NCBI RefSeq assembly: GCF_030730905.1
Contig: NZ_JAVAMP010000003.1
Location: forward strand, 1-64,000
DNA from: Chengkuizengella axinellae
GTDB taxonomy: Bacteria; Bacillota; Bacilli; Paenibacillales; KCTC-33759
Reading direction: 5' to 3'
DNA: 64,000 nt
Shown here: positions 6,711-16,000 of the stretch, in pieces
How the letters are laid out: each line of letters starts with the position of its first letter
Numbering within the stretch: position 1 is the stretch's first letter
Made by a program: the position numbers and the translations under genes
The notes under the pieces: generated by a model
Told to the model about the DNA's origin: nothing
The model's database searches: none
Seen by the model: the letters and a program-made list of their open reading frames with translations, nothing else

Positions 6711-7928
6711 TTGAGATGGAAAAAAAGATTTAGAAGTGCCATAAAGGGGGCTGTCGCAGGGTGGAAAGGTAAGGGGTTTGACTTTTCTAGTTGGTTTGGT
6801 CGTTCTTTTTGGGGTACAGATAACACAAAACTAGCAACAAATGAAACTATTTTTAGTGTTGTCTCGAGATTATCAAACAGTATGGCTTCATTACCTTTAA
6901 AGCTACATCAAAATTACGACACAGTCATGAATCCATCATCAGATGTTTTGATTAATACCCCTAACGCTTACATGACTTCATTTGAATTGATTAGAAATAT
7001 AGAAACAATGAGAAATGAAACTGGAAATGCCTATGCACTTATTGAACGAGATATAAGAGGGCAAGTATCGCGTATTACACCACTTATCTCAACGTATGTA
7101 GAACCTTTATTCGATAAAGATAGTGGAGAGTTGTGGTATAAGGTGATAGGTGATAATGGAACCTATTATTTTCATAATTTAGATATCTTACATTTAAAGC
7201 ATATTGTCGGATCAGGGAATTTAACAGGAATAAACCCCATTAAGGTTCTAATCAACACGAGTGATTACGATAAGGCGGTACGTGAGTTTAGTTTGAATGA
7301 AATGACAAGTGCAGCACACTCTTTTATCTTGAAATACGATAGGACGGTGGATCAAGAACAGCGTAAGAGGGTTATTGAAGATTTTAAAAGGTTTTACAAG
7401 GACAATGGTGGTGTTTTATTTCAAGAACCAGGTGTTGAGATTAAAGAAATTCAAAGAAAATACATTCCTGCAGATACATTTACATCAGAAAAAATTACAC
7501 GTTCTCGTGTGGCTAATGTCTATAATGTTCCAGTTACTTTTTTAAATGATACAGAGGGCCAAAGTTATTCCAGTAGTGAACAATTAATGCGTGTATTTGT
7601 GCAACTCACATTAATGCCTATTGTAAGACAGTATGAACAAGAATTTGATCGTAAATTACTAAATGAACAAGAAAGGGGAAGTGGATATTACTTCAAATTT
7701 AATGTAGGTGCTTTATTGAGAGGTGACACAGCCGCAAGAACCGCCTTATATCATAATGGTTTACGTAATGGGTGGCTTAGTAGAGATGAAGTAAGGAAAT
7801 GGGAAGACTTACCCCCACGTGGAGGTAAAGCAGATGAATTATGGGTTAGTGGGGATATGTATCCTTTGGAGATGGACCCTACTCAACGTAAAGGGGGTGA
7901 GAAGATTGACGGAGAAACAAAAGAATAA
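6711..7928 (+). CDS. Phage portal protein, HK97 type
   Basis: A 405-residue portal protein, the dodecameric ring through which DNA enters and leaves. It has the family hallmarks: NETGNAYALIERD near residue 104, VPVTFLND in the core, and the C-terminal RNGWLSRDEVRKWEDLPPRGG typical of HK97 portals. TTG 6711 is the start, behind GAAGGAGGTGAGGG. The protease gene begins inside its 3' end. Confidence 0.93.
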   Translation: MRWKKRFRSAIKGAVAGWKGKGFDFSSWFGRSFWGTDNTKLATNETIFSVVSRLSNSMASLPLKLHQNYDTVMNPSSDVLINTPNAYMTSFELIRNIETMRNETGNAYALIERDIRGQVSRITPLISTYVEPLFDKDSGELWYKVIGDNGTYYFHNLDILHLKHIVGSGNLTGINPIKVLINTSDYDKAVREFSLNEMTSAAHSFILKYDRTVDQEQRKRVIEDFKRFYKDNGGVLFQEPGVEIKEIQRKYIPADTFTSEKITRSRVANVYNVPVTFLNDTEGQSYSSSEQLMRVFVQLTLMPIVRQYEQEFDRKLLNEQERGSGYYFKFNVGALLRGDTAARTALYHNGLRNGWLSRDEVRKWEDLPPRGGKADELWVSGDMYPLEMDPTQRKGGEKIDGETKE

Positions 7929-8676
7929 TGTTCCAAAGAAATTTTGGGAAATGAAGATGTCTGCTAACGATACAAGTTCAGCAGATATTTTTATTTATGG
8001 GGACATTGTTAGGTGGGTGTGGGAAGATTGGTTCCCAGAAGATGTTTCGTCTAATTCATTTAAAGATGACTTAGACGAAATCGGAGAAGTAGATGTTATT
8101 AATTTATACATTAATTCACCGGGAGGGAGTGTATTTGAGGGTATAGCGATTTATAACATGTTAAAAAGACATAATGCGAAAGTGAATGTGTATGTTGATG
8201 CGTTAGCTGCTTCAATTGCAAGTGTTATAGCGATGGCTGGAAATACAATCTATATGCCTAAAAATTCGATGCTTATGATCCATAACCCTTGGACTATTGC
8301 GAGTGGTAATGCAAAAGAATTTAGGAAACAAGCAGATGATCTTGACCGCATTGGTAACTCTAGCAAACAAACCTACTTACAAAAATCAGGGGATAAACTG
8401 ACCGATGAAAAACTTCAAGAAATGCTAGATGAAGAAACATGGCTTTCTGCTGATGAAGCTTTCCAGTATGGTCTGTGTGACGTAATTGAAGAAGAAAACC
8501 AAATGGCAGCATCAATTAGTGATGAACTATTCATGCATTATAAAAATGTTCCGAAACAGTTAAAACAAAAGAAAAAATCAACATTTTCAGATTCGGAAAT
8601 GGCTGAACGTAAAAGAATAGCAGAAGAAGCGAAAGCTAATTCAGAATATATTAAAACGATTTTAGGGGGAATTTAA
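7906..8676 (+). CDS. ClpP-like prohead protease
   Basis: A 256-residue ClpP-family serine protease that matures the prohead. Visible signatures are YINSPGGSVFEGIAIYN, the nucleophile region ALAASIASVIAMAG and the His region MLMIHNPW, followed by LDEETWLSADEAFQYGLCD typical of phage Clp proteases. The frame is open much further upstream inside the portal gene, but TTG 7906 follows AAGGGGG at a correct distance; GTG 7897 is less likely. The capsid gene starts two bases after its stop. Confidence 0.92.
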   Translation: MTEKQKNNVPKKFWEMKMSANDTSSADIFIYGDIVRWVWEDWFPEDVSSNSFKDDLDEIGEVDVINLYINSPGGSVFEGIAIYNMLKRHNAKVNVYVDALAASIASVIAMAGNTIYMPKNSMLMIHNPWTIASGNAKEFRKQADDLDRIGNSSKQTYLQKSGDKLTDEKLQEMLDEETWLSADEAFQYGLCDVIEEENQMAASISDELFMHYKNVPKQLKQKKKSTFSDSEMAERKRIAEEAKANSEYIKTILGGI

Positions 8677-8678
8677 TA

Positions 8679-9827
8679 ATGAAAACATTATATGAATTGA
8701 AGCAAAATTTAAACACAATTGGTCAACAGTTACAAAAAGTAGAAACAGAATTAGCACAAAAGGCAGTGGATCCAGCTGCAACATCTGAGGATATTCAGAC
8801 GTTACAAAAATCAAAAGAAGATTTAAAAATGCGTTTTGATGTCATTAAGGAACAGCACGATACATTAGAAGCTGAAGAAAAAGCGAAAATAGCTGCTAAA
8901 AATGCTTCTAATCCTATTGATGCGACGGAACCTTCTCAGCGTAAGATGCAAGCAAAGGCGGAAATAATTCGTGCCACTATGAGTAAGCAAGCAGTGTCAA
9001 AAGATATTTTCCAAGCACTTGGAGATGACGATACAACTGGCGGAAATAAATTCTTGCCAAAAACGGTTTCAAATGAAATTCTAGTAGAACCATTTGTTAA
9101 AAATCAATTGCGTGGATTATCAAACATTACTCAGATCCCAAATTTAGAAATTCCAAAAATGAATTTTACACTAGATGATGATGATTTTATTAGCGACAAA
9201 GCTACAGCTAAGGAATTGGAAGTAGATGGGGATACTGTTTCTTTTGGTCGTAAGAAGTTTAAGGTGTTTGCAGGTGTTTCTGAAACAGTTCTTAATGGAT
9301 CTGATGCTAATTTAGTATCAACAGTTGAAATGGGTTTACAATCAGGAGTAGCTGCCAAAGAAAAGAAAGTTGCTTTTGCAACAACTCCAAAAGCAGGAGA
9401 GGAACATATGTCATTCTATAAAGTAGGGATTACTGAAAAATCAGCAAGTAACATGTATGATGCTATAACAGATGCAATTGCTGATTTACATGAAGATTAT
9501 CGTGAAAATGCAAGGATAGTTATGCGTTATCAAGATTATAAAAACATTATTAAAGAGCTATCAAATGGAAGTTCTACATTATTCGCAGCTCAACCTGAAC
9601 AAGTTCTTGGTAAACCAGTTGTATTTTGTGATTCCGCTGTAAACCCAATTGTAGGTGATTTTAGTTACTCTCATTTCAATTATGATTTAGATGTTCTTTA
9701 CGACAGGGATAAAGATGTAAAAACAGGTATTGAAAGCTTTGTTGTTACTGCGTGGTTTGATCATCAAATTAAGCTTAAAACAGCATTCCGTATTGCTAAA
9801 GTAGTTCCTGAAGTTCCTGAAGCTTAA
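8679..9827 (+). CDS. Major capsid protein, HK97 fold
   Basis: A 382-residue capsid protein. The first ~100 residues are a charged coiled-coil delta domain, as in HK97 gp5, which acts as scaffold and is removed by the protease. The rest has the N-arm region (TTGGNKFLPKTVSNEI), E-loop and beta-rich P/A domains with the C-terminal DHQIKLKTAFRIAKV. ATG 8679 follows AGGGGGA. A perfect terminator after the gene probably sets off this highly made protein from downstream genes. Confidence 0.93.
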   Translation: MKTLYELKQNLNTIGQQLQKVETELAQKAVDPAATSEDIQTLQKSKEDLKMRFDVIKEQHDTLEAEEKAKIAAKNASNPIDATEPSQRKMQAKAEIIRATMSKQAVSKDIFQALGDDDTTGGNKFLPKTVSNEILVEPFVKNQLRGLSNITQIPNLEIPKMNFTLDDDDFISDKATAKELEVDGDTVSFGRKKFKVFAGVSETVLNGSDANLVSTVEMGLQSGVAAKEKKVAFATTPKAGEEHMSFYKVGITEKSASNMYDAITDAIADLHEDYRENARIVMRYQDYKNIIKELSNGSSTLFAAQPEQVLGKPVVFCDSAVNPIVGDFSYSHFNYDLDVLYDRDKDVKTGIESFVVTAWFDHQIKLKTAFRIAKVVPEVPEA

Positions 9828-9850
9828 TAAAAAATAATATGTAATCAATA

Positions 9851-9884
9851 AAGGTGAGAATGTGATTAATTTCTCACCTTTTTC
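9851..9884 (+). terminator. Strong terminator after the capsid gene
   Basis: A perfect 10-bp stem AAGGTGAGAA / TTCTCACCTT (9851-9860, 9871-9880) with a 10-base loop is followed by a T-rich tail. It sits inside the structural operon, so partial termination would favour the upstream head genes. Confidence 0.85.
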
Positions 9885-9907
9885 TTTTGAATAAAGGAGG
9901 GCGCAAG

Positions 9908-10171
9908 ATGTTTGAAAGTAAAGTAATTAAAGATTTTAGAGATAAGTATTCCACAAATGTTTTTAAAAAGGGTGACACCTTTACATCTGAGAAAAAAGAA
10001 AGAATTGAAGAACTTGAAAAACTTGGTTACATCAAAACAGAAGAAAAAACAGAAACTGTTGGCCCTAAACACGTTGGAGGTGGTATGTATGAACTGCCTA
10101 ACGGTGAAAAAGTGAAGGGAAAAAAAGAAGCTCAGGCTCGTTTTGAGGAAATAACTAGAGAAAATGACTGA
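9908..10171 (+). CDS. YqbF-like small head-module protein
   Basis: An 87-residue protein. The N-terminal half (KVIKDFRDKYSTNVFKKGD then EERIEELEKLGYI-like text) resembles the short domain of YqbF-type phage proteins encoded between capsid and connector; the C-terminal part is basic and Gly-rich. ATG 9908 follows AAAGGAGGG; the frame extends back to a TTG 9887 inside the terminator tail, which I reject. Probably a minor head or completion factor; moderate certainty. Confidence 0.65.
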   Translation: MFESKVIKDFRDKYSTNVFKKGDTFTSEKKERIEELEKLGYIKTEEKTETVGPKHVGGGMYELPNGEKVKGKKEAQARFEEITREND

Positions 10172-10182
10172 GGTGATAGTAT

Positions 10183-10719
10183 ATGTTAGCTAGTATTGAA
10201 CGCCTCAAAAAAATATTAATGATTCCTGAAAGTGATATAAGCCAAGACGAAGAACTATCAATTTTGTTATCTGCTGCATCTGAAATTATAGAAAAACGTT
10301 GTAGTAGGAAATTTAAACTACAAGAGCATAATGAAAAACATAGTGGATCTGACTGGGATCATTTATTTACAAAAAATTACCCCATTACTAACGTAGAATA
10401 CGTGAAATTGGATGAAGAAGAGGTAAACGATTACGATTTAATAAACGAAGAAGGGATATTGTTTAGAGAATCTTGTTGGCCTAAAGGTCAGAGAAATATT
10501 GAAATTAAATATAATGCCGGTTATGCGGATAATATCCCTAAATCCTTAGAACAAGCCTGCTTATTTCAAGCAAAAGTATTGTATACAGAAGAATGGGGAA
10601 AGGCTTCTGAGCGTATTGGAAATCAATATTCTGTAACCTTCATGCAAGGTGATACTAATGATCTACCTCCTGTAGTGTTAGCTTTAATTGGGCCATATAT
10701 AGGGAGGGCAGTTAGATGA
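10183..10719 (+). CDS. Head-tail connector (gp6-like)
   Basis: A 178-residue adaptor protein. The N-terminal helices (SIERLKKILMIPESDISQDEE, then LLSAASEIIEKRC) and the later IKYNAGYAD with IPKSLEQACL are typical of the Phage_connect_1 / HK97 gp6 family, which binds under the portal. It overlaps the next gene by four bases (ATGA). The position after the capsid fits. Confidence 0.88.
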   Translation: MLASIERLKKILMIPESDISQDEELSILLSAASEIIEKRCSRKFKLQEHNEKHSGSDWDHLFTKNYPITNVEYVKLDEEEVNDYDLINEEGILFRESCWPKGQRNIEIKYNAGYADNIPKSLEQACLFQAKVLYTEEWGKASERIGNQYSVTFMQGDTNDLPPVVLALIGPYIGRAVR

Positions 10720-11027
10720 GACATATATTTAATCAAAAATGTACTGTAAATGAATCAAATCATGCTGATAAATGGGGGAATCCAGTAGATCCTACTACAA
10801 AAACATATAGCTGCAGAATAGAAGAAGAAAAGAAAGTCATCACAAATGATCATGGTGAGGAAGTCACTTCTATAGCGGAAATTCTATTTCATGGTCAAGT
10901 AGGTATAAAAACCCATGATGAAATTGAATGGGCAGACCAAAATGGAGACAAACAAAAAAGCACCCCTGAAAAGATTAGTACTATAAAAAGTAGTTCAAGA
11001 GTCCGAATGACAGTGGTGTATGTGTAA
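10716..11027 (+). CDS. Phage head closure / head-tail joining protein
   Basis: A 103-residue beta-barrel-like protein beginning MRHIFNQKCTV and ending in a hydrophobic strand, matching the size and position of SPP1 gp16-type head closure proteins. It plugs the connector after DNA packaging. Its start overlaps the preceding stop and its stop overlaps the next start, so it is part of a tightly coupled connector block. Confidence 0.8.
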   Translation: MRHIFNQKCTVNESNHADKWGNPVDPTTKTYSCRIEEEKKVITNDHGEEVTSIAEILFHGQVGIKTHDEIEWADQNGDKQKSTPEKISTIKSSSRVRMTVVYV

Positions 11028-11428
11028 TGGATTTACAAATAGATACCACAAATCTTTTCAAAGGGTTGGATTTAACAAAGAAAAACATTCAAGAAAGAGC
11101 TATAGAAGGGATGCAAAAGGCAGCAGATGACTTGTTGAAGGAATCCAAAAAACTAGCGCCTAAGAAGTCAGGGGATTTACGTATGTCTGCAAAGGTTGAG
11201 GTTTATGTAAGAGGGGATACAGTAACAGGTGAAGTTGTTTATACAGCTACATCTAAAACAAAGTCAGGTTGGAAATATAATTATGCTCTTAAATTGCATG
11301 AAATGGGTAAATTTAAGAATCCAACCACATCTGGAACGAGTCCTAAATTTTTATCTCGTCCACTTAAAGCGAAATATGCAAAGTACATGAATGACGTTGC
11401 ATCTGAGATAAGGAGGGAGACAAGCTAA
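11027..11428 (+). CDS. HK97 gp10-type tail completion protein
   Basis: A 133-residue protein with LLKESKKLAPKKSGDLRMSAKVEV near residues 37-60 and a C-terminal TSPKFLSRPLKAKYAKYM, both hallmarks of the HK97 gp10 family found in tail connector modules. It starts at the stop of the head-closure gene. It helps join tail to head. Confidence 0.88.
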   Translation: MDLQIDTTNLFKGLDLTKKNIQERAIEGMQKAADDLLKESKKLAPKKSGDLRMSAKVEVYVRGDTVTGEVVYTATSKTKSGWKYNYALKLHEMGKFKNPTTSGTSPKFLSRPLKAKYAKYMNDVASEIRRETS

Positions 11429-11803
11429 ATGTTTTCTATAGAATCCCTTACTGAGTACCTTGAAAACGAAGTTACTTATAATTATTTTGTGAATGATTTT
11501 CCCTCAAATTCTCCTGATTCTTCAGCTTTTTTGAGGTTTGAAGGTGGTTTTACTCCTAGCAAATGGACAAGTTTTAAAAGACCATCTTTTCAAGCGATTG
11601 TGAGAGGAGGGAAAAATGAAGGGAAAGAGACAGAGCAAAAAGCAAATGAAATATATCAGTTTTTCCATCAAAGAAAAGAATTTGAAATAGAGGGGTATCG
11701 AATTGTTATCTGTTTAGCAGATCAGTCGATACCTTTTCCAATTGGTACAGATGAAAACCATAGACCGTTATATTCGGTCAATTTTACTTTAACATTAATT
11801 TAG
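11429..11803 (+). CDS. Phage tail terminator-like protein
   Basis: A 124-residue protein with the alpha/beta layout of minor capsid or tail terminator proteins: an N-terminal helix, then strands and a helix KATEQKAN-like, ending in a long strand (YSVNFTLTLI). It lies between the gp10-type gene and the tail tube gene, where tail terminators are found. ATG 11429 abuts the preceding stop; AAGGAGGGAG precedes it. Confidence 0.75.
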   Translation: MFSIESLTEYLENEVTYNYFVNDFPSNSPDSSAFLRFEGGFTPSKWTSFKRPSFQAIVRGGKNEGKETEQKANEIYQFFHQRKEFEIEGYRIVICLADQSIPFPIGTDENHRPLYSVNFTLTLI

Positions 11804-11813
11804 GAGGGGTAAT

Positions 11814-12329
11814 ATGCCAACAGATAAAGATACTGTCCATATTGGACCATGTAAGGTCACATTTGATATTGGAGGCGACACACCATTTGTGATTGATAAA
11901 ACTGCAGGTCCAGTGAAGTTTACCTATGAAGAGACAACTAAAGAAATAAAGGTTACTCAAACAGGCGATACACCTATTGATGAGATTGTAATAGGAAGAA
12001 ATGTGATGGCCGAAGTTCCGATGACTAGGAGAGATTTGGATGCCTTACTATTAGTTATACCAGGATCTGAAAAAGTGGGTGATGCTAGGGTTGATGTGTA
12101 TGCAAATAAAGTAGTTAGTTTGTTAGATTATGCGAATACAGTTACGATTGAACCATTATCCGAAAAAGCAACAACTGATGATACCATTACGATTTATAAT
12201 GCTGCACCTAGAGCTAAACTAAATTACACATACGATTATAATAATGAACAAATTACAGATGTAACATTCAAGGGTTATCCGGATGCAGACGGAAAACTTG
12301 TAGGTTTTGGTGATCCAACAGCAGTTTAA
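11814..12329 (+). CDS. Major tail tube protein
   Basis: A 171-residue beta-rich protein whose position (after the terminator, before the frameshifted chaperones and tape measure) is that of the tail tube subunit. It starts at ATG 11814 after GGAGGGG. The text KFTYEETTKEIKVTQTGDTPIDEIVIGRN shows the strand-loop pattern of tube proteins. A terminator with a GAAA tetraloop follows, as for the capsid gene, consistent with a protein needed in many copies. Confidence 0.82.
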   Translation: MPTDKDTVHIGPCKVTFDIGGDTPFVIDKTAGPVKFTYEETTKEIKVTQTGDTPIDEIVIGRNVMAEVPMTRRDLDALLLVIPGSEKVGDARVDVYANKVVSLLDYANTVTIEPLSEKATTDDTITIYNAAPRAKLNYTYDYNNEQITDVTFKGYPDADGKLVGFGDPTAV

Positions 12330-12334
12330 TAACG

Positions 12335-12363
12335 AGGTGGGGAGAAATCCCCATCTTTTTTTA
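12335..12363 (+). terminator. Terminator after the tail tube gene
   Basis: AGGTGGGGA (12335-12343), tetraloop GAAA, TCCCCATCT (12348-12356) with one G-T pair, followed by T7. Confidence 0.85.
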
Positions 12364-12379
12364 ATGGGGAGGTAATAAA

Positions 12380-12805
12380 GTGAAATTCAATTTCAAAAAA
12401 GACACAGTGAAGCTAGGAAACAAGAATGTTGAAATACCAAAGCTTACGATCGCAAAGTGGAAGTTGCTTTTTGATAATATCCAAGCATTACCGCAAATCA
12501 TATTAAATATTTTGGCGGTGAAAGACACAAAAGATTTTTCTTCTACTTTGATAGTTGGTACAGGAATGGCTATTGATGAAATAGTTGGAATGGTGGCAGT
12601 AATCACAGGCTTAGATGTTGAGTACATTGAGGAGAATGCAGATATAAACGAACTAAGTACATTTATTTATAAAACGATAAAGAAAAACGATTTACAGGAA
12701 AGTGTAAAAAACTTCCGAGCCGTCCTAGGAAGTATGAAGCAAGAGAAGCAGGAAACCGAGGGCGGCAAATCACACTTGATGAATGGCTCCACTACTGTAC
12801 AGTAA
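12380..12805 (+). CDS. Tail assembly chaperone, short form (gpG-like)
   Basis: A 141-residue product from GTG 12380 behind GGGGAGG. It begins with beta-strand-rich text (FKKDTVKLGNKNVEIPKLTIAKWKLLF) and then helices, as in gpG-type chaperones that coat the tape measure protein during tail assembly. The zero-frame product ends at 12805; a second, longer product is predicted through a slippery site at 12706-12712. Confidence 0.85.
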   Translation: MKFNFKKDTVKLGNKNVEIPKLTIAKWKLLFDNIQALPQIILNILAVKDTKDFSSTLIVGTGMAIDEIVGMVAVITGLDVEYIEENADINELSTFIYKTIKKNDLQESVKNFRAVLGSMKQEKQETEGGKSHLMNGSTTVQ

Positions 12806-13068
12806 GGTTGAATATTACCCAAAAGCAACTAGAAGATGATTACTATATGATCGATTTACACCACATTTTATTGCACTTAGAAAAACAAGAAGCAGTAAAT
12901 ACAATGAAACAAATAAAAATTAATTCAATTCCATATATGGAAAAACAAAATGCAGAACGATTTATACAAAGTTTGAATGAAACGGCAGGCATAAATGAGA
13001 TAGAAGAACAACAAGATTTTGACAGATCTGCTTTTGATAGATTTAAGCAAAAGTTTGGGGGTGGGTAA
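12380..13068 (+). CDS. Tail assembly chaperone, frameshifted long form (gpGT-like)
   Basis: Predicted join of 12380-12712 and 12712-13068 by a -1 slip at A AAA AAC, giving 229 residues. After the slip the frame reads without a stop through RQITLDEWLHYCTVRLNITQ and on to KQKFGGG at 13065. The -1 frame also has an ATT/ATG-poor 5' end and its first in-frame start-like codon (TTG 12808) has no clear ribosome site, so it is most likely reached only by frameshift. The G/GT ratio controls tail assembly in lambda-like tails. The tape measure gene starts directly after its stop. Confidence 0.85.
12706..12712 (+). promoter_or_regulatory. -1 programmed frameshift heptamer A_AAA_AAC
   Basis: In the zero frame the codons are GTA AAA AAC (12704-12712), so A AAA AAC is in the exact register for a tandem -1 slip. 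This is one of the best slippery heptamers known. Downstream complementary GCC/GGC stretches (around 12719-12724 and 12762-12766) might form a stimulating structure. Confidence 0.85.
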
Positions 13069-16000
13069 ATGGCAACAGACGTTGGAGCGATAAAAGCAAA
13101 ACTAGAATTGGATGCACAGAATTTTAAAACTGGTATTGAAAAGTCCAAGACAGAAATGAAAACAATGTCTGAGGAAGTGAAGAAGTCTAGAAGAGATTTT
13201 CAACAGCTTTCTAAATCTTTAATGGACGTTGGTTTAGGTGGTCGAGAAGTTCGCAAAATCCAAACAGAATTAAGAACAACAAACCCTCAAATTCTTGAAA
13301 AGCAATTAAAACTTGTTGAAGCTCAACTAAGAAGAGTTGGGGCAGACAGTAAACAAATAGAAAAAGTTAAGCGTGAAATCATGGACACGCAAAAAGAGAC
13401 AAAGAAAACAGAAGAACGTTTCAGAGGGTTAGAAACAGCATTAGCAGCAATGGGGACTGGATATGCATTACAAGGGATGTTGAGGGTAATAAACACCTTA
13501 TCCAATGAAGCAGCACAATTAGCTGTCAGTTACGAAGGTTTAATTGAAGTAAGTAAGGCTCTTAACCATGATACAGATACCGTAACAAATGCTATGGATG
13601 ATTTGGTTGCTAGAGGATTTATGAGTGTACAAGAAGCATCTGACGCTCTTAAAACAGCCCTTGCAACAGGCTATACATTAGATGAATCTATTAACTTAAT
13701 TAATGCTCTTAGTGATGCTGCTGCCTATAATAGAGAATCCCATTTTGCATGGGGTGAAGCAGTAGTGCAAGCAATTCGAGGTATTAAAAGTGGTAACAGT
13801 ACGTTGACAGATGCAGCAGGGATAACAACAAATCTAAGTGTTATGTATGATAGGTATGCAAAGACTATAGGAAAGTCGGCAGCCACATTAACCGATGCAG
13901 AAAAAGCTCAAGCGGCATATAACGGAATGCTAGAGGATGGGGCGTTATTTGCAGGGAATGCAGATAAAGCTATGGAAGGTTATGCCGGATCACAGGCAAC
14001 ATTTAATCAATCACTAGCAATGGCTAGGGCAGAGTTGGGCGAAGCCTATATGCCTGTTTTACAAGACATCATGGAAACATTAAAACCAATAATCAAATCC
14101 TTTTCAGAATGGACAAGTGAAAATAAAGCAACTATAGCTTCATTAACAGCAGGGGTTGTAACCGTAACAGCATTAACAGCAGCTTTAACAGGATTGGTAA
14201 CTGTAGTGGCTATACTTAGAGCAGCATTTATATCATTGAACATTGCTATGGGGCCAATAGGGTGGACGATTGCAGCAATATCATTTCTTGGAATAACAGC
14301 AGGAACATTAGCTTATAAATCTGCAGCAGATGATACTAGTGAATCAGTTTGGAAATTTGCTAAGAGTCAAGAGGAGCTTAATCAAAAGTTAAAGGAATCA
14401 CCTTTAAATAACTCTGCTCAAAATGTTAAAGCTATGCAAGAGGACATAGAAACCATAAATAAATTACTGGAAGAACGAGCAGGATTAGAATCTGAAATTG
14501 CTAAAGAAGAATCTAAGTTGATCGACCAAAGAAATTTAGAAGTCATAGGTGATGCTTATGAGCAAATAGAGGAATTAGATGGACTCTTATCTGAGTTAGG
14601 AATTGACACTCCCGATGAAGCACAGAAAACGGTTGAGAGGTTAACTAAGGCAGTAGAGGATTCTGTTCATGCGATACTAGAGCTAAAGGGTGCAGAGATT
14701 CAACAAACAGCTTCACAAGCACGTCACGTGGATGAAATGAAGAATCTAATCTCTACATATGATGAACTAACCGAAAAAGAGAGCCTTTCCTCAGATCAGA
14801 AACAGGAACTTAGAAGCGTTGTTGAACAACTTAAAGATGAGTATCCAACGCTTTTGGCTCAATTAGATGAAGAGGGAAAACTACACATCACCAATAAAGA
14901 CGCTATTGATGAATTGGTTGATGCTGAGGAAACTATGTTCAAAAAGAAAAGCGAAGGACTACTAAATGAGCTAGAAGTAATGAGAACCACGACTAATGAA
15001 AAATTGAAGTTAATCCGCAAGCAAATATTTGCTAATCAGCTTCTTTTAGAATCTCAGCCTACTACTAGTGATGGATTGAACCTAGTCTTAGGATTACAAC
15101 AAGATCAATTATCACCCGAAGATCGAGATAATATTCTCATACAACAGCAAAAGTTAAAAGCTGAGAAAGATGAAGTTTTAAATGCTTTAGCTGAAATTGA
15201 TAAGACTATATATTCCATTAATTCAGAGGATTATTTAAAACTACCTGAAGAAGATAAAAAGGAAACTAAGAAAACAGCAGGTAAATCCCAAAGTGAAATT
15301 GAAGCAGATCTCAGAGCTAGTAACTTTCAATCTTCACTTTCTACGACTAGGTACGTTTCTGAAATGTATAATCAAACGGAAGAACAGCAGATCGAAGCAC
15401 TGGAAAAATTAAAGACTAACCATGCGAAATACCTCAGTGAAAATATAGATGATGAGAGAATGATTGATCTTGAAATTAAACGACTAAAAGATGAATCGTA
15501 TGAAGAAAGTTTTAGAAACTCAGTCCAATGGATTGAACGTGAAACTTATTTTAAACGCTTATCTCTTGATGAACAACTTGCAGCATGGCAACGTGTGATG
15601 GAACGATACGAACAAGGAACAGAGGAACGTGAACAAGCCGAGAGAGAACTGTTTAGGGTAGAGCAAGAGATTAACGATGAACGCATAAGAGAAGCCGAAG
15701 AAGTCGAGAGAGAACGTGTAAAAACAATAGAAGATTCAACGGATCAAGTCTTACGAAACATCCGAAAACAAGAGCAAGCTGAACTGGATGCCATTGATCG
15801 TAAAAGAGACAAAATCAACGATTATTATGATGAAGTCTTTAACGAAATGGACGAGGAAGAATACGAATATGAGAGAAAGAACCTTGTTGATGAAATAGAG
15901 AAATATTCACAATCTACATCTAAAGAAGGTATGGAGAAATATGCTGATTTAAAGGAACAGTTGAGAAAGCTTGACCTAGATGAAGAAAAGCGACTCCTTA

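Noticed and set aside
7819-7905. Upstream part of the protease open frame
   Set aside because: It lies inside the portal gene and lacks a ribosome site; similarity to ClpP begins later.
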